Positions 17,560-26,459 of a DNA stretch of 64,000 nt are shown here, in pieces. Made by a program: the position numbers and the translations under genes. Numbering within the stretch: position 1 is the stretch's first letter; every line of letters begins with the position of its first letter. This DNA is from Gemmobacter megaterium (GTDB lineage: Bacteria; Pseudomonadota; Alphaproteobacteria; Rhodobacterales; Rhodobacteraceae): the NCBI RefSeq assembly GCF_900156815.1, contig NZ_FTOT01000005.1:124001-188000 (forward strand), given 5' to 3'. Under the pieces are notes generated by a model, which worked only from the letters and a program-made list of their open reading frames with translations, was not told where the DNA came from and did no database searches.

Positions 17560-19964
17560 CGCAGATACGCCCCTGTCACAAGATCGGACAACTGCGCGAT
17601 GCGGCTCCGCAACGTCTCCAGCGCCTCGGTGGTCAGGGTTTCGGGGGTTTCGGTGGCCACTTCGGCCTGACAGCGCAGCATCGCACGGCCCAGATCCGAC
17701 AACTGGCCATGATCGGCCGCGCCCGGCAGCATCTGCACCTGTGCCATCATGCCGTCCAGTTGATGACGGATCGAGCGGGGGTTCATCGGATCGAGCGCCA
17801 GCAGGTCGATCACGGTTTCCCGGCGTGTGCCCATGGTAAAGCGCCGCCGATGGGTCAGCACACTGTCGCCCAGTTCCACACACAGATCCAGCGCGCCGTG
17901 GGGCGCCGCCTCGTCGGCCAGGGCTGCCAACAGCCCTGTCATGGCCATGGCCCGTTCATGCTGGCGCCCGATGGTCAGAAAGCGCCAGCCCAGAAAGCGG
18001 TACATGTTCTCGTTCACCAGCCCCGAGAATCCTGCCAGCTTGCGCAGCAATGCCGACAGCGCCCGCGCCGCATCGTCGCCTGGCGCCACACGATGGGCCA
18101 TGCGGCGGGCGGTCTTGTCCAGATCGGCCAGCGCCGACCAGCCATCGGGGGAGAAACGGTCGCGGATCTGGCCTGCGCTGGAAATCGCGGCGGCCAGCGT
18201 GTCGATCAGGCCCTGGGGGATCCCCTCCTGGGGATCGACGCCATAGCTTTCGGCAATCGGATCCAGCGCCGCCAAGAGGGGCGCCGCCGCCCGCCCGCTT
18301 TCGGCCAGCCGGACATTGCGGGCGCGCAGCAGCCGGACGACGCCTTCCACCCGTTCGACATACCGCCCCAGCCAGAACAGATTGTCCGCCGCGCGCGACG
18401 GCAGCGCCCCCGGCGCCAACCGCCGATAGGGCCCTGACGGCCTGGCCACCATGGAAATCGCGGGCACATCCTGCCCGCTGACAATCCACAGATCCGCCGC
18501 AGCCCCGCCACGCTGCATCGCCAGCGCCATCGGATCGGCCGCCGCGCCGATGCGGGCAAAGCCGCCCTGCATCACCTGCCAGCCCGTGGCGGTGCGCGCC
18601 AGAAACACCCGCAGGCTCATGGGGCGGGGGGCGATCCGGCCATCCAGCAAGGCGGGCGTGGTCGACAGCGTCACCGCCTCTTGCGCAACCAGCGCGGCAC
18701 CGCCGGTTTCCAGCCGCCGCGCCAGATCGTCGCGCGGCAGGTCGGCGGCCAGTTCGGTTTCGCCTTGCCGGTCATAGGGCAGGCCGGTGCCAAGCGCCGG
18801 GGACAGCACCATGCGCGCAGGGTCTGCCAGCACCGCCGCCCGTTCCGCCGCCGAACCGCACCACCAGGTGGCAATGTTCGGCATGGCCAGCGGCGCGCCC
18901 ACCAGATGCGGCGCCAGCGTGGGCAGAAACGCCATCAGCGCCCGCGTTTCCAACACGCCGGAGCCCAGCGAATTCACCATCGTCACCCCGCCCTGCCGCA
19001 GCGCCGACACCATCCCCGGCGTGCCGATGCGCGATGCGGGGTCCAGTTCCAGCGGATCGGCAAACCCCGCATCCAGCCGCCGCCACAGCACATCCAGCGG
19101 CCGCAGCCCCGAAACCGTGCGCAGCATCAACTGCCCGTTCTCGACCGCCAGATCCTCGCCCTGCACAAGCGCAAAGCCCAGATAGCGCGCCAGCCAGGCC
19201 TGTTCGTAATAGGTTTCGTTCAACGGGCCGGGCGTCAGGATGGCCACATTCGCATCGCGGTCGGCACGCATCGCCAGCAAGGTATCGCGGAAGTCGCGGA
19301 AGAACCCGGCAAGACGGTGAATGTTCTGGCCTTCGAACACGTCGGAAAAGGCGCGGCTGGTCGCCACGCGGTTTTCCAGCGCATAGCCCGCGCCGGATGG
19401 CGCCTGCGTGCGGTCGGCCAGGACCCACCAGCCCCCATCGGGGCCACGCCCGAGTTCAAAGGCGACAAAATGCAGGTAATGTCCCGACCGGGGTGGCACC
19501 CCGACCATGGGCCGCAACCATTCGGGGTTCTGCGTGATCAGGGCCGGTGGCAGATGCCCTTGGGCGACCATGCGGTTGGGGCCATAAAGATCGGCCATCA
19601 ACGCCTCTAGCAGATCGGCCCGCTGGATCAGCGCGGCGGACAGCCGCGCCCAGTCGCCTTCGTCGATCAGCACGGGAAAATGCGCCAGTGGCCAGGGCCG
19701 CTCGACCGACTGCCCCGCGCCATACTGGCGATAGAACACCCCGGAATCGCGCAGATACTGATCGGCGCGGCCCAATGCACGGGCCAGTTCCTCGTCGTCG
19801 AGGCGTTGCAACTGGCTGATCAGCGGTCGCCAAAGCGGACGGAGCGTGCCATCCGCCGACACCAGCTCATCGGGCACGCCGGGCAAGGGGCGATAGGCCG
19901 CCAGCCCGCGATCACGGCTGACGGGGGCGCCACCCCCAGACCTGTCCTGCGCCGTCCTGTCCAT
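17556..19964 (-). CDS. Circularly permuted ATP-grasp protein fused to alpha-E domain
   Basis: An 802-residue fusion. About residues 1-480 are a circularly permuted ATP-grasp module (DUF404/DUF407 type), a predicted carboxylate-amine ligase: note YRQYGAGQSVERPWPL, LITQNPEWLRPMVGV and the ATP-site-like block YALENRVATSR. From about 500 a helical alpha-E domain (DUF403) follows, starting LPSRAADNLFWLGRYVERVEG and including GLVNENMYRFLGWRFLTIGR. In many genomes these are separate genes. It lies between the two transglutaminase genes, 8 bases after the first and overlapping the second. Published comparative work predicts a ligase that builds amide or peptide links; the product is not known. Confidence 0.88.
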   Translation of the reverse strand: MDRTAQDRSGGGAPVSRDRGLAAYRPLPGVPDELVSADGTLRPLWRPLISQLQRLDDEELARALGRADQYLRDSGVFYRQYGAGQSVERPWPLAHFPVLIDEGDWARLSAALIQRADLLEALMADLYGPNRMVAQGHLPPALITQNPEWLRPMVGVPPRSGHYLHFVAFELGRGPDGGWWVLADRTQAPSGAGYALENRVATSRAFSDVFEGQNIHRLAGFFRDFRDTLLAMRADRDANVAILTPGPLNETYYEQAWLARYLGFALVQGEDLAVENGQLMLRTVSGLRPLDVLWRRLDAGFADPLELDPASRIGTPGMVSALRQGGVTMVNSLGSGVLETRALMAFLPTLAPHLVGAPLAMPNIATWWCGSAAERAAVLADPARMVLSPALGTGLPYDRQGETELAADLPRDDLARRLETGGAALVAQEAVTLSTTPALLDGRIAPRPMSLRVFLARTATGWQVMQGGFARIGAAADPMALAMQRGGAAADLWIVSGQDVPAISMVARPSGPYRRLAPGALPSRAADNLFWLGRYVERVEGVVRLLRARNVRLAESGRAAAPLLAALDPIAESYGVDPQEGIPQGLIDTLAAAISSAGQIRDRFSPDGWSALADLDKTARRMAHRVAPGDDAARALSALLRKLAGFSGLVNENMYRFLGWRFLTIGRQHERAMAMTGLLAALADEAAPHGALDLCVELGDSVLTHRRRFTMGTRRETVIDLLALDPMNPRSIRHQLDGMMAQVQMLPGAADHGQLSDLGRAMLRCQAEVATETPETLTTEALETLRSRIAQLSDLVTGAYLR

Positions 19965-19972
19965 ATGCCGGA

Positions 19973-22900
19973 CTAGATGCCGATCGGCCGCCGCAGGTCA
20001 AGCGTCATCGGGAATTCGGGATGGCGCCGTTCCACCCCGACCGGATGCCAGCCGGGGCTGTGGCCCATCGGCTCGAACCGCGCCAGCCGTCGCGCCTCGG
20101 CCTCGTTGCCGTTGACAGGGAAGGTGTCGTAGTTGCGCCCTCCCGGATGCGCGACATGGTAGACACACCCCCCAAGCGCCCGACCGGACCAGCGGTCGTG
20201 GATGTCGAAGGTCAGCGGGGTCTGGGCGGCAAGCGTCGGGTGCATCGCGCTTGCAGGTTCCCACGCCTTGTAGCGCACCCCGGCCACGGAAACGCCGTTC
20301 GCCACCTGCGCCAGCGGCACCTCGCGCCCGTTGCAGGCAACGGTATAGCGGCCGGGGTTCGCAGTCCGCAGGCGGACCTGCAACCGTTCGGTGGAACTGT
20401 CGGTATAGCGCACCGTGCCACCGATGGCGCCCGTTTCGCCCAACACATGCCAGGGTTCCAACGCCTGACGCAGTTCCAGTTGCGCCCCGTCATATTCCAC
20501 CTCGCCGCAAAAGGGGAACCGGAACTCGGCCTGGGCGACGAACCATTCTTCTTTCAGATCGAACCCGTGCTGGCGCAGATCGGCCAGGACATCGCGGAAA
20601 TCCTCCCACACATAATGCGGCAGCATGAAGCGGTCATGCAGCGCCGTGCCCCAGCGCACCAGATCCCCCTGCGCCGGCACCGCCCAGAACCGCGCGATCA
20701 GCGCGCGCAACAGCAGTTGCTGCGCAAGGCTCATGCGGGCATCCGGCGGCATCTCGAAGCCGCGGAACTCCACCAGCCCCAGCCGCCCCGTCGGGCCGTC
20801 CGGGGAATACAGCTTGTCGATGCAGATTTCCGCCCGATGGGTGTTGCCCGTGACATCCGTCAACAGGTTGCGCAACAGCCGGTCGGTGAGCCAGGGCAGC
20901 GGCGCCTCGCCCCGCCCCGGAGCCGGGATCTGCGACAGGGCTATCTCCAGCTCGTACAACGAATCGTGCCGCGCCTCGTCCATACGGGGGGCCTGACTGG
21001 TCGGCCCGATGAACAGTCCCGAGAACAGATAGGACAGCGACGGGTGCCGGTTCCAGTGCAGGATCAGCGATTTCAGCAGGTCGGGGCGGCGCAGGAACGG
21101 GCTGTCCATCGTGGTGGCGCCCCCAACGACCACATGGTTGCCGCCGCCGGTCCCGGTATGCCGGCCGTCGATCATGAATTTCTCGGCGCCCAGCCGGGTT
21201 TGGCGGGCCTCGTGATAGACGCCTTGCGTGATCGAGACGCATTCGTCCCAGGACCGCGCAGGATGGATGTTCACCTCGATCACACCGGGATCCGGTGCCA
21301 CACGGATCACGTTCATGCGCGGATCCTGCGGGGGTTGATAGCCCTCGATATGCACCTTCAGCCCCAGCCGGGTCGCCGCGGCTTCTGCAACGCGCAGCAG
21401 ATCCAGATAGTCCTCCAGCGTGGTCACGGGCGGCATGAACACGCACAACCGCCCGTCGCGCGGTTCGACCGCCAGCGCGGTTCGCACCGAACCCTCCAGC
21501 TCTGACGGCACCTGGGGCACGAACCCCGACATGGCAGGCGACGGCACGAACGAGGCCATTGCCTGCGTCTTGCGCTGAGGGTCGATCGTCGGCGTCTCGG
21601 GCAGATCCGGCCGCTCGACCGTCGGGTCCATCGGATTGACATAGGGATATTGCGAGGGGTTTAGCCAAGGCAGGCTGCCCAGTGGCAGGCGATACCCTGC
21701 CGGGCTGTCACCGGGCACCAGGAACATCCGCCCGCGGCGCAGCCGCCAGCGTTCGGAATACCATTTCCGCCGCCCGTCGCGCCCCATCCAGGGCTGGACC
21801 GGCAGAACGAAGCTGACCGGATGGGTAAGGCCGCGATCAAAGACCGTGGCAATGCGGTGGCGTTCCTCGGGGTCGTCGAGCCGGGAGTTCTCTGGCGTCA
21901 CATTCTCGGGCAGTTTCGCCTCTTTCACCAGCCACTCGGCCGGATCCTCGTAGGCGGGCAGGATGTTCTCTTCGGGAATTTCCAGTTCCGCAGCCATCTC
22001 GCGCAGCAATTCCTGCGCATCCAGGGCGCTGACGCCCTGATCCACGCCTTCGGCCGCGATCAGATCGGGGTTGCTCCAGACCGGCGCGCCATCTGCCCGC
22101 CAGTACAGGCTGAACGTCCAGCGCGGCAGGGTTTCGCCGGGGTACCACTTGCCCTGTCCGTAATGCAGGAAACCACCCGGTGCGAACCTGTCGCGCAGAC
22201 GGCGGATCAGCACATCGGCGCGGTCGCGCTTGGTCGGGCCGACGGCGGCGGTGTTCCATTCGTCGCTTTCGAAATCGTCGATGGAGACAAAGGTCGGCTC
22301 GCCGCCCATGGTCAGCCGCACATCCCCGATCCGCAACGCCTCGTCTACCTTTTGGCCAAGCGCGTTCAGCTGCTGCCACGACTCGTCGCTGAACGGTTTG
22401 GTGATGCGCGGATGTTCGGCCACCCGCATCACCTTCATGTCAAAGTCAAAGTCAACCTTGGGCGTGCCCGCCGCGGAAAAGCCGCCCACGATGGGCGCCG
22501 CGTTGCGGTAATGCGGGGTGGCGGCCAGCGGGATATGGCTTTCGCCCGCCATCAGGCCACTGGTCGGATCCAGCCCGATCCAGCCCGCGCCCGGCAGATA
22601 GACCTCGACCCAGGCGTGAAGGTCGGTGAAATCCACCTCGGTCCCGCTTGGGCCGTCCAGCGCCTTCAGGTCGGGTTTCAACTGGATCAGATAGCCCGAC
22701 ACGAAACGCGCGGCAAACCCCAGATGCCGCAGGATATTCACCAGCAGCCAACTGGAATCCCGACACGACCCGGACCCCAGCGCCAGCGTTTCGTCCGGGG
22801 TCTGCACGCCCGGTTCCATGCGGATCAGATAGGTGATGTGATTGGACAGATCCCGGTTCAGGCCGACAACAAAATCCACCGTCCGCGTCCTGATACGCGG

Positions 22901-23302
22901 AATCCTGGCAAGATAGGCATCGAAGTCCGGCCCCAGCGGCTCTGCCTTGCGGTAGATCGACAGATCGTCCTGCACATCCAGCGGATAGTCGAAGGGCCAT
23001 TCCTCCGCCGCCTCTTCGACAAAGAAGTCGAAGGGATTGTAGACCGACATGTCCGCCACCAGATCGACCTCGATCTTCAGCTCTGTCACCGGATCGGGAA
23101 AGACAAAGCGCGCCAGCCAGTTGCCATAGGGATCCTGCTGGTGGTTCACGAAGTGCCCGCCGGGACTGACCTTCAGCGAATGGCTGATCACCCGCGTGCG
23201 GCTGTGCGGCGCTGGCCGAAGCCGGATGACCTGTGGCCCGAGCATCACCGGGCGATCATAGGTGTAATGCGTCAGGTGATGGATGGCGGCCTTGATCGAC
23301 AT
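19973..23302 (-). CDS. Transglutaminase fused to DUF2126 domain
   Basis: First gene of the operon, 1109 residues. About 1-290 are a transglutaminase-like domain with an intact triad: Cys180 in [10 protein letters not shown], His229 in [10 protein letters not shown], Asp245 in GLDPTSG. About 320 to the end is DUF2126, beginning [15 protein letters not shown], with the later [14 protein letters not shown] block that recalls glutamine-synthetase-like ligase active sites. The protein thus joins a likely amide-cleaving or transfer unit to a likely amide-forming unit. It has no signal peptide. The start ATG at 23302 follows GAAAGAGAG. No regulator is nearby. Confidence 0.9.
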   Translation of the reverse strand: MSIKAAIHHLTHYTYDRPVMLGPQVIRLRPAPHSRTRVISHSLKVSPGGHFVNHQQDPYGNWLARFVFPDPVTELKIEVDLVADMSVYNPFDFFVEEAAEEWPFDYPLDVQDDLSIYRKAEPLGPDFDAYLARIPRIRTRTVDFVVGLNRDLSNHITYLIRMEPGVQTPDETLALGSGSCRDSSWLLVNILRHLGFAARFVSGYLIQLKPDLKALDGPSGTEVDFTDLHAWVEVYLPGAGWIGLDPTSGLMAGESHIPLAATPHYRNAAPIVGGFSAAGTPKVDFDFDMKVMRVAEHPRITKPFSDESWQQLNALGQKVDEALRIGDVRLTMGGEPTFVSIDDFESDEWNTAAVGPTKRDRADVLIRRLRDRFAPGGFLHYGQGKWYPGETLPRWTFSLYWRADGAPVWSNPDLIAAEGVDQGVSALDAQELLREMAAELEIPEENILPAYEDPAEWLVKEAKLPENVTPENSRLDDPEERHRIATVFDRGLTHPVSFVLPVQPWMGRDGRRKWYSERWRLRRGRMFLVPGDSPAGYRLPLGSLPWLNPSQYPYVNPMDPTVERPDLPETPTIDPQRKTQAMASFVPSPAMSGFVPQVPSELEGSVRTALAVEPRDGRLCVFMPPVTTLEDYLDLLRVAEAAATRLGLKVHIEGYQPPQDPRMNVIRVAPDPGVIEVNIHPARSWDECVSITQGVYHEARQTRLGAEKFMIDGRHTGTGGGNHVVVGGATTMDSPFLRRPDLLKSLILHWNRHPSLSYLFSGLFIGPTSQAPRMDEARHDSLYELEIALSQIPAPGRGEAPLPWLTDRLLRNLLTDVTGNTHRAEICIDKLYSPDGPTGRLGLVEFRGFEMPPDARMSLAQQLLLRALIARFWAVPAQGDLVRWGTALHDRFMLPHYVWEDFRDVLADLRQHGFDLKEEWFVAQAEFRFPFCGEVEYDGAQLELRQALEPWHVLGETGAIGGTVRYTDSSTERLQVRLRTANPGRYTVACNGREVPLAQVANGVSVAGVRYKAWEPASAMHPTLAAQTPLTFDIHDRWSGRALGGCVYHVAHPGGRNYDTFPVNGNEAEARRLARFEPMGHSPGWHPVGVERRHPEFPMTLDLRRPIGI

Positions 23303-23589
23303 GGCTCTCTTTCGGGGCTTCGGTCTTGTTTCATCCTTGGATAGCAGCCCTGCCGGGGGTCACAGATGCCACAAGGCGGCACGATTGCCTGCCGCCCATC
23401 ATCCGCCCGCCGAACAAGCAATCAAGCCCAAAACGCCCGGCGATGTAGCAATCTGCAAACACCCGCCTGCCCTGTCGGCAGATGCCGGCCACAGACCGGC
23501 GGGCAATGCGGCCGCGAAACCCCCGCGCGGCCCCGATCCGGCGATCCTCGCAGCGCAGAGGACAATCCCGCCAAGGCCACGTTCCCCCC
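23303..23589. other. Gene-free region upstream of the transglutaminase operon
   Basis: The 328-base gap up to the tRNA-Gly holds no convincing open frame. It should carry the promoter of the DUF2126 operon on the minus strand, but I cannot point to clear -35/-10 boxes. The part next to the tRNA holds the tRNA promoter. Confidence 0.5.
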
Positions 23590-23618
23590 TTGATCTGCCC
23601 CGCAGGCCCCTGTATCTG
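23590..23618 (+). promoter_or_regulatory. Sigma-70-type promoter of tRNA-Gly
   Basis: TTGATC (23590-23595), a 17-base spacer and TATCTG (23613-23618) end 12 bases before the first base of the tRNA. This is a good housekeeping promoter shape and position. Confidence 0.65.
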
Positions 23619-23630
23619 ACAGGGGCGCTC

Positions 23631-23704
23631 GCGGGTATGGTGTAGTGGTAGCGCCTCAGCCTTCCAAGCTGATGGGGCGGGTTCGATTCCCGCTACCCGC
23701 TCCA
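23631..23704 (+). tRNA. tRNA-Gly (anticodon TCC)
   Basis: The acceptor stem GCGGGTA (23631-23637) pairs with TACCCGC (23694-23700). The anticodon loop is CTTCCAA, giving anticodon TCC. The T arm GCGGGTTCGATTCCCGC is canonical. The discriminator is T and the 3' CCA is encoded (23702-23704). Length 74. Confidence 0.97.
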
Positions 23705-23735
23705 ATCCTCAAGACATTTGCGGCGGCGGCTCTGT

Positions 23736-24185
23736 TCAGGGCTGCGCGGCTATGGGGATGGTCGAGATCGCCACCTTGGCCGAGCCTTCGACCAACTCAT
23801 TCGCATGGCTGAGGTAGATCAGGGTGTGCCGCGCCTCGTCATAAATCCGCGTCACCCGCAGGCTCTTGAACACCAGCGACCGGCTTTCGGAAAACACCCG
23901 CTCGCCGTTGCGGCCGCGGTCGATGTCGCCCAGCACGATCGGGCCGGTCTGGCGGCAGGAGATGGCCGCGTTCGACGGATCCTCGAACCAGTTGCCCTGC
24001 TTCAACCTGTCGATCAGCGAACGGTCGAAATAGGCGATATGGCAGGTGACGCCCTGCACCTTAGGGTCGTCGATGGCCTCGATCACTACATCATTGCCGA
24101 TCCAGTCCACCCCGACGCGCCCCACTTCCTGGGCTGCGGCCGGACCGGCAAGGGCAAGACACATCACAAATGACAGACGACGCAT
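23736..24185 (-). CDS. creA: CreA family protein
   Basis: A 149-residue periplasmic protein with a signal peptide (MRRLSFVMCLALAGPAAAQE, cut near residue 19). The mature part shows the conserved CreA features VGVDWIGNDVVIEAIDDPKV, VTCHIAYFDR and SCRQTGPI, with two cysteines (in GVTCH and SCRQ) that could form a disulfide. The molecular role of CreA is not established. The start at 24185 is chosen because it begins the signal peptide; the frame is open 37 codons further up without signal features. Confidence 0.87.
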   Translation of the reverse strand: MRRLSFVMCLALAGPAAAQEVGRVGVDWIGNDVVIEAIDDPKVQGVTCHIAYFDRSLIDRLKQGNWFEDPSNAAISCRQTGPIVLGDIDRGRNGERVFSESRSLVFKSLRVTRIYDEARHTLIYLSHANELVEGSAKVAISTIPIAAQP

Positions 24186-24326
24186 GGCAAACTCCGCAGC
24201 AAAGGCCCGAAGGCGATTCGTGACCGGAGTATCGCAGACTGGCGCCGGGGAAGGCATGGCCCCAAAGGCAGTGTGCCAGGGGCGGTATCGCCGCACGGGC
24301 GATGGCGCGGCGACAATCGCGCCACG

Positions 24327-24362
24327 AAAAAGGCCGCCCCCTGTAACCAGACGGAGGCGGCC
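24327..24362 (-). terminator. Intrinsic terminator of the HU gene
   Basis: GGCCGCC and GGCGGCC (24332-24338, 24356-24362) form a stem that on the minus strand is followed by TTTTT, ending nine bases after the HU stop. Clear Rho-independent terminator. Confidence 0.85.
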
Positions 24363-24370
24363 AGACCCTA

Positions 24371-24658
24371 TCAGGCGTTCACGCTGTCTTTCAGCGCCTT
24401 GGCGACCGCAATCTTGACCTGCTTGTCAGCGGCCTTGGTCACCATCTCGCCGGTGGCGGGGTTGCGCACCTGACGCTCGGGGCGTTCTTTGCAGGCGATC
24501 TTGCCGATCCCCGGCAGGGTCACGGTGCCGCCGGCGGCGACTTCGCGCGCCACGACATCGGCCATGGCATCCAGTGCGGCGGTCGCGGTCTTGCGGTCGG
24601 CGCCCATGGCTTCGGCGACAGCGGCGACGAGCTGGGTCTTGGTCATCGGTTTGGACAT
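24371..24658 (-). CDS. hup: HU family DNA-binding protein
   Basis: A 95-residue nucleoid protein that bends and packs DNA as a dimer. It begins MSKPMTKTQLVAAVAEAMGAD and contains the DNA-contacting arm block PGIGKIACKERPERQVRNPATGE (about residues 49-71, including the proline-tipped arm) and the C-terminal helix VKIAVAKALKDSV. The start at 24658 has AAGGA eight bases ahead; the ATG three codons upstream would overlap that site. It stands alone with its own terminator. Confidence 0.95.
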   Translation of the reverse strand: MSKPMTKTQLVAAVAEAMGADRKTATAALDAMADVVAREVAAGGTVTLPGIGKIACKERPERQVRNPATGEMVTKAADKQVKIAVAKALKDSVNA

Positions 24659-24805
24659 TGGCTGCATCCTTGGTTCGGTCCCGGTTGGTCCAGGATTTCG
24701 TGATTGCCCCGAGTGTCGGGCCACCGATGCGCTACACAGGTTTTCGCGGATCAGTTCAAGCCCGAAAGGCATGGAATGCGCGCTTTCGCGCCGATTTTCC
24801 TGCAA

Positions 24806-26269
24806 TCACAGGAATGCCGTCTCGTCGAAACTGCGCAGCTTGCGGCTGTGGATCCGTTCCAGCGGCATCTCGCGCAGCCGTTCCATCGCGCGCATCCCGA
24901 TTTCCAGATGCCGCCCGACCTGGGTGCGGTAGAACTCTGTCGCCATGCCGGGCAACTTCAATTCACCGTGCAGCGGCTTGTCCGAGACGCACAGCAGCGT
25001 GCCATAGGGCACCCGGAACCGGTAGCCATTGGCGGCAATCGTGGCGCTTTCCATGTCCAGCGCGATGGCGCGGGATTTCGACAGCCGGGCCACCGGCCCC
25101 GACTGGTCGCGCAACTCCCAGTTGCGGTTGTCGATGGTGGCCACCGTGCCGGTGCGCATGATGCGCTTGAGCTCGTAACCATCAAGCCGCGTCACCTCGG
25201 CCACCGCCTCTTGCAGCGCGATCTGGATCTCGGCCAGCGCCGGGATCGGCACCCAGACCGGCAGATCGGCATCCAGCACATGATCTTCGCGCAGATAGGC
25301 ATGGGCTAGCACGAAATCGCCCAGTTGCTGGGTGTTGCGCAGCCCGGCGCAATGCCCCACCATCAGCCAGGCATGGGGGCGCAGCACCGCGATATGGTCG
25401 GTCGCCGTCTTGGCATTCGACGGCCCCACCCCGATATTGACCAGCGTGATCCCCTGCCCGTCAGCCCGCTTGAGGTGATAGGCTGGCATCTGCGGCAGCT
25501 TGGACAGCCCCGGCATCTCGCCGTCCGGCGTGGTGATCACCTGATTGCCCGGACCGACAAAGGCGGTATAGCCGCCTTCCGGTGATGCAAGCGCCGCGCG
25601 GGCGCGGGCCTCGAATTCCTCGACATAGAACTGGTAGTTGGTGAACAGCACGTGGTTCTGGAAATGGCCGGCATCGGTCGCGGTGTAATGCGACAGACGG
25701 GCAAGCGAATAATCCACCCGCTGCGCGGTAAAGGCCGCGAGGGGGCGCGATCCATCGGGGTGGTGCAGCCGGTCGCCATTGACGATGTCATCATTCGTGG
25801 TCGCCAGATCCGGCACATCGAACACATCGCGCAACGAGAACTCCAGCACACCTTCCTGCGGCACCGTCACCGTTCCGGCATGGGCCACCGCGAAATGCAG
25901 CGGGATCGGCGTTTCCGACACGCCGATCTGGACAGGAACGCCATGGTTGCGCAGCAGCAGGTCAAGCTGCTGGGTCAGGTAATTGTCGAACAGATCCGGC
26001 CGCGTGACCGTGGTGGCATAGACCCCCGGCTCGGCCACATGGCCAAAGGCCAGCCGGCTGTCGATCCGGTCGAAACTGGTGACGGTGAACCGGATCTCGG
26101 GGTAATAGGCCCGCACGCGCCCGGCAGGCCGGCCCTTGAGGCTGGCCGCGAATTGTTCGAGCAAAAAGCCCGTCGCCTCGGCATACAGCGCCTTCAGCCG
26201 CGCCACTGCGGCGCGCGCATCCATGAAATTCTCGGCAGTCTGGGCGGGAGGGGTCTGAAGATCGGTCAC
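24806..26269 (-). CDS. amn: AMP nucleosidase
   Basis: Splits AMP into adenine and ribose 5-phosphate, adjusting the adenylate pool. From a GTG at 26269, with GAAGG eight bases before it, the protein has 487 residues, close to the 484 of E. coli Amn. The N-terminal half is the AMN-specific region (VRAYYPEIRFTVTSF and HFQNHVLFTNYQFY). The C-terminal half is a nucleoside-phosphorylase fold with GHCAGLRNTQQLGDFVLAHAY and the ALDMESATIAANGYR block, whose Met-Glu sits in the ribose pocket. A start at 26326 in the same frame lacks a ribosome site. Confidence 0.94.
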   Translation of the reverse strand: MTDLQTPPAQTAENFMDARAAVARLKALYAEATGFLLEQFAASLKGRPAGRVRAYYPEIRFTVTSFDRIDSRLAFGHVAEPGVYATTVTRPDLFDNYLTQQLDLLLRNHGVPVQIGVSETPIPLHFAVAHAGTVTVPQEGVLEFSLRDVFDVPDLATTNDDIVNGDRLHHPDGSRPLAAFTAQRVDYSLARLSHYTATDAGHFQNHVLFTNYQFYVEEFEARARAALASPEGGYTAFVGPGNQVITTPDGEMPGLSKLPQMPAYHLKRADGQGITLVNIGVGPSNAKTATDHIAVLRPHAWLMVGHCAGLRNTQQLGDFVLAHAYLREDHVLDADLPVWVPIPALAEIQIALQEAVAEVTRLDGYELKRIMRTGTVATIDNRNWELRDQSGPVARLSKSRAIALDMESATIAANGYRFRVPYGTLLCVSDKPLHGELKLPGMATEFYRTQVGRHLEIGMRAMERLREMPLERIHSRKLRSFDETAFL

Positions 26270-26383
26270 GATACAAGCCTTCGAAACTGGTCGCCCAAGA
26301 TGCACCGTCAGGGCGCCTTGCGGCAACCCCCCATCGCATGGCCCTGCAACACCACCACGACACCGCCGCGCCCGCCCCGATCC

Positions 26384-26397
26384 GGGTATCCTTGGGG
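26384..26397 (-). repeat. Repeat box CCCCAAGGATACCC (copy 2)
   Basis: Read on the minus strand the box is CCCCAAGGATACCC. It lies 16 bases from the perfect 15-bp hairpin at 26414-26449 and is 3' to the gene ending at 26460. It is related to the boxes at 10218, 47522 and 61632. Confidence 0.45.
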
Positions 26398-26413
26398 ATG
26401 CATGGCCCGGAAC

Positions 26414-26449
26414 GGGTCAGGGGGGGCGGACGCACGCCCCCCCTGACCC
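26414..26449 (-). terminator. Perfect 15-bp hairpin after the beta-helix gene
   Basis: GGGTCAGGGGGGGCG (26414-26428) and CGCCCCCCCTGACCC (26435-26449) pair without mismatch around a six-base loop, ten bases after the stop at 26460 on the minus strand. It is very stable but not followed by T, so it may stop transcription partly or protect the 3' end. Confidence 0.65.
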
Positions 26450-26459
26450 CTTGCCGCGC

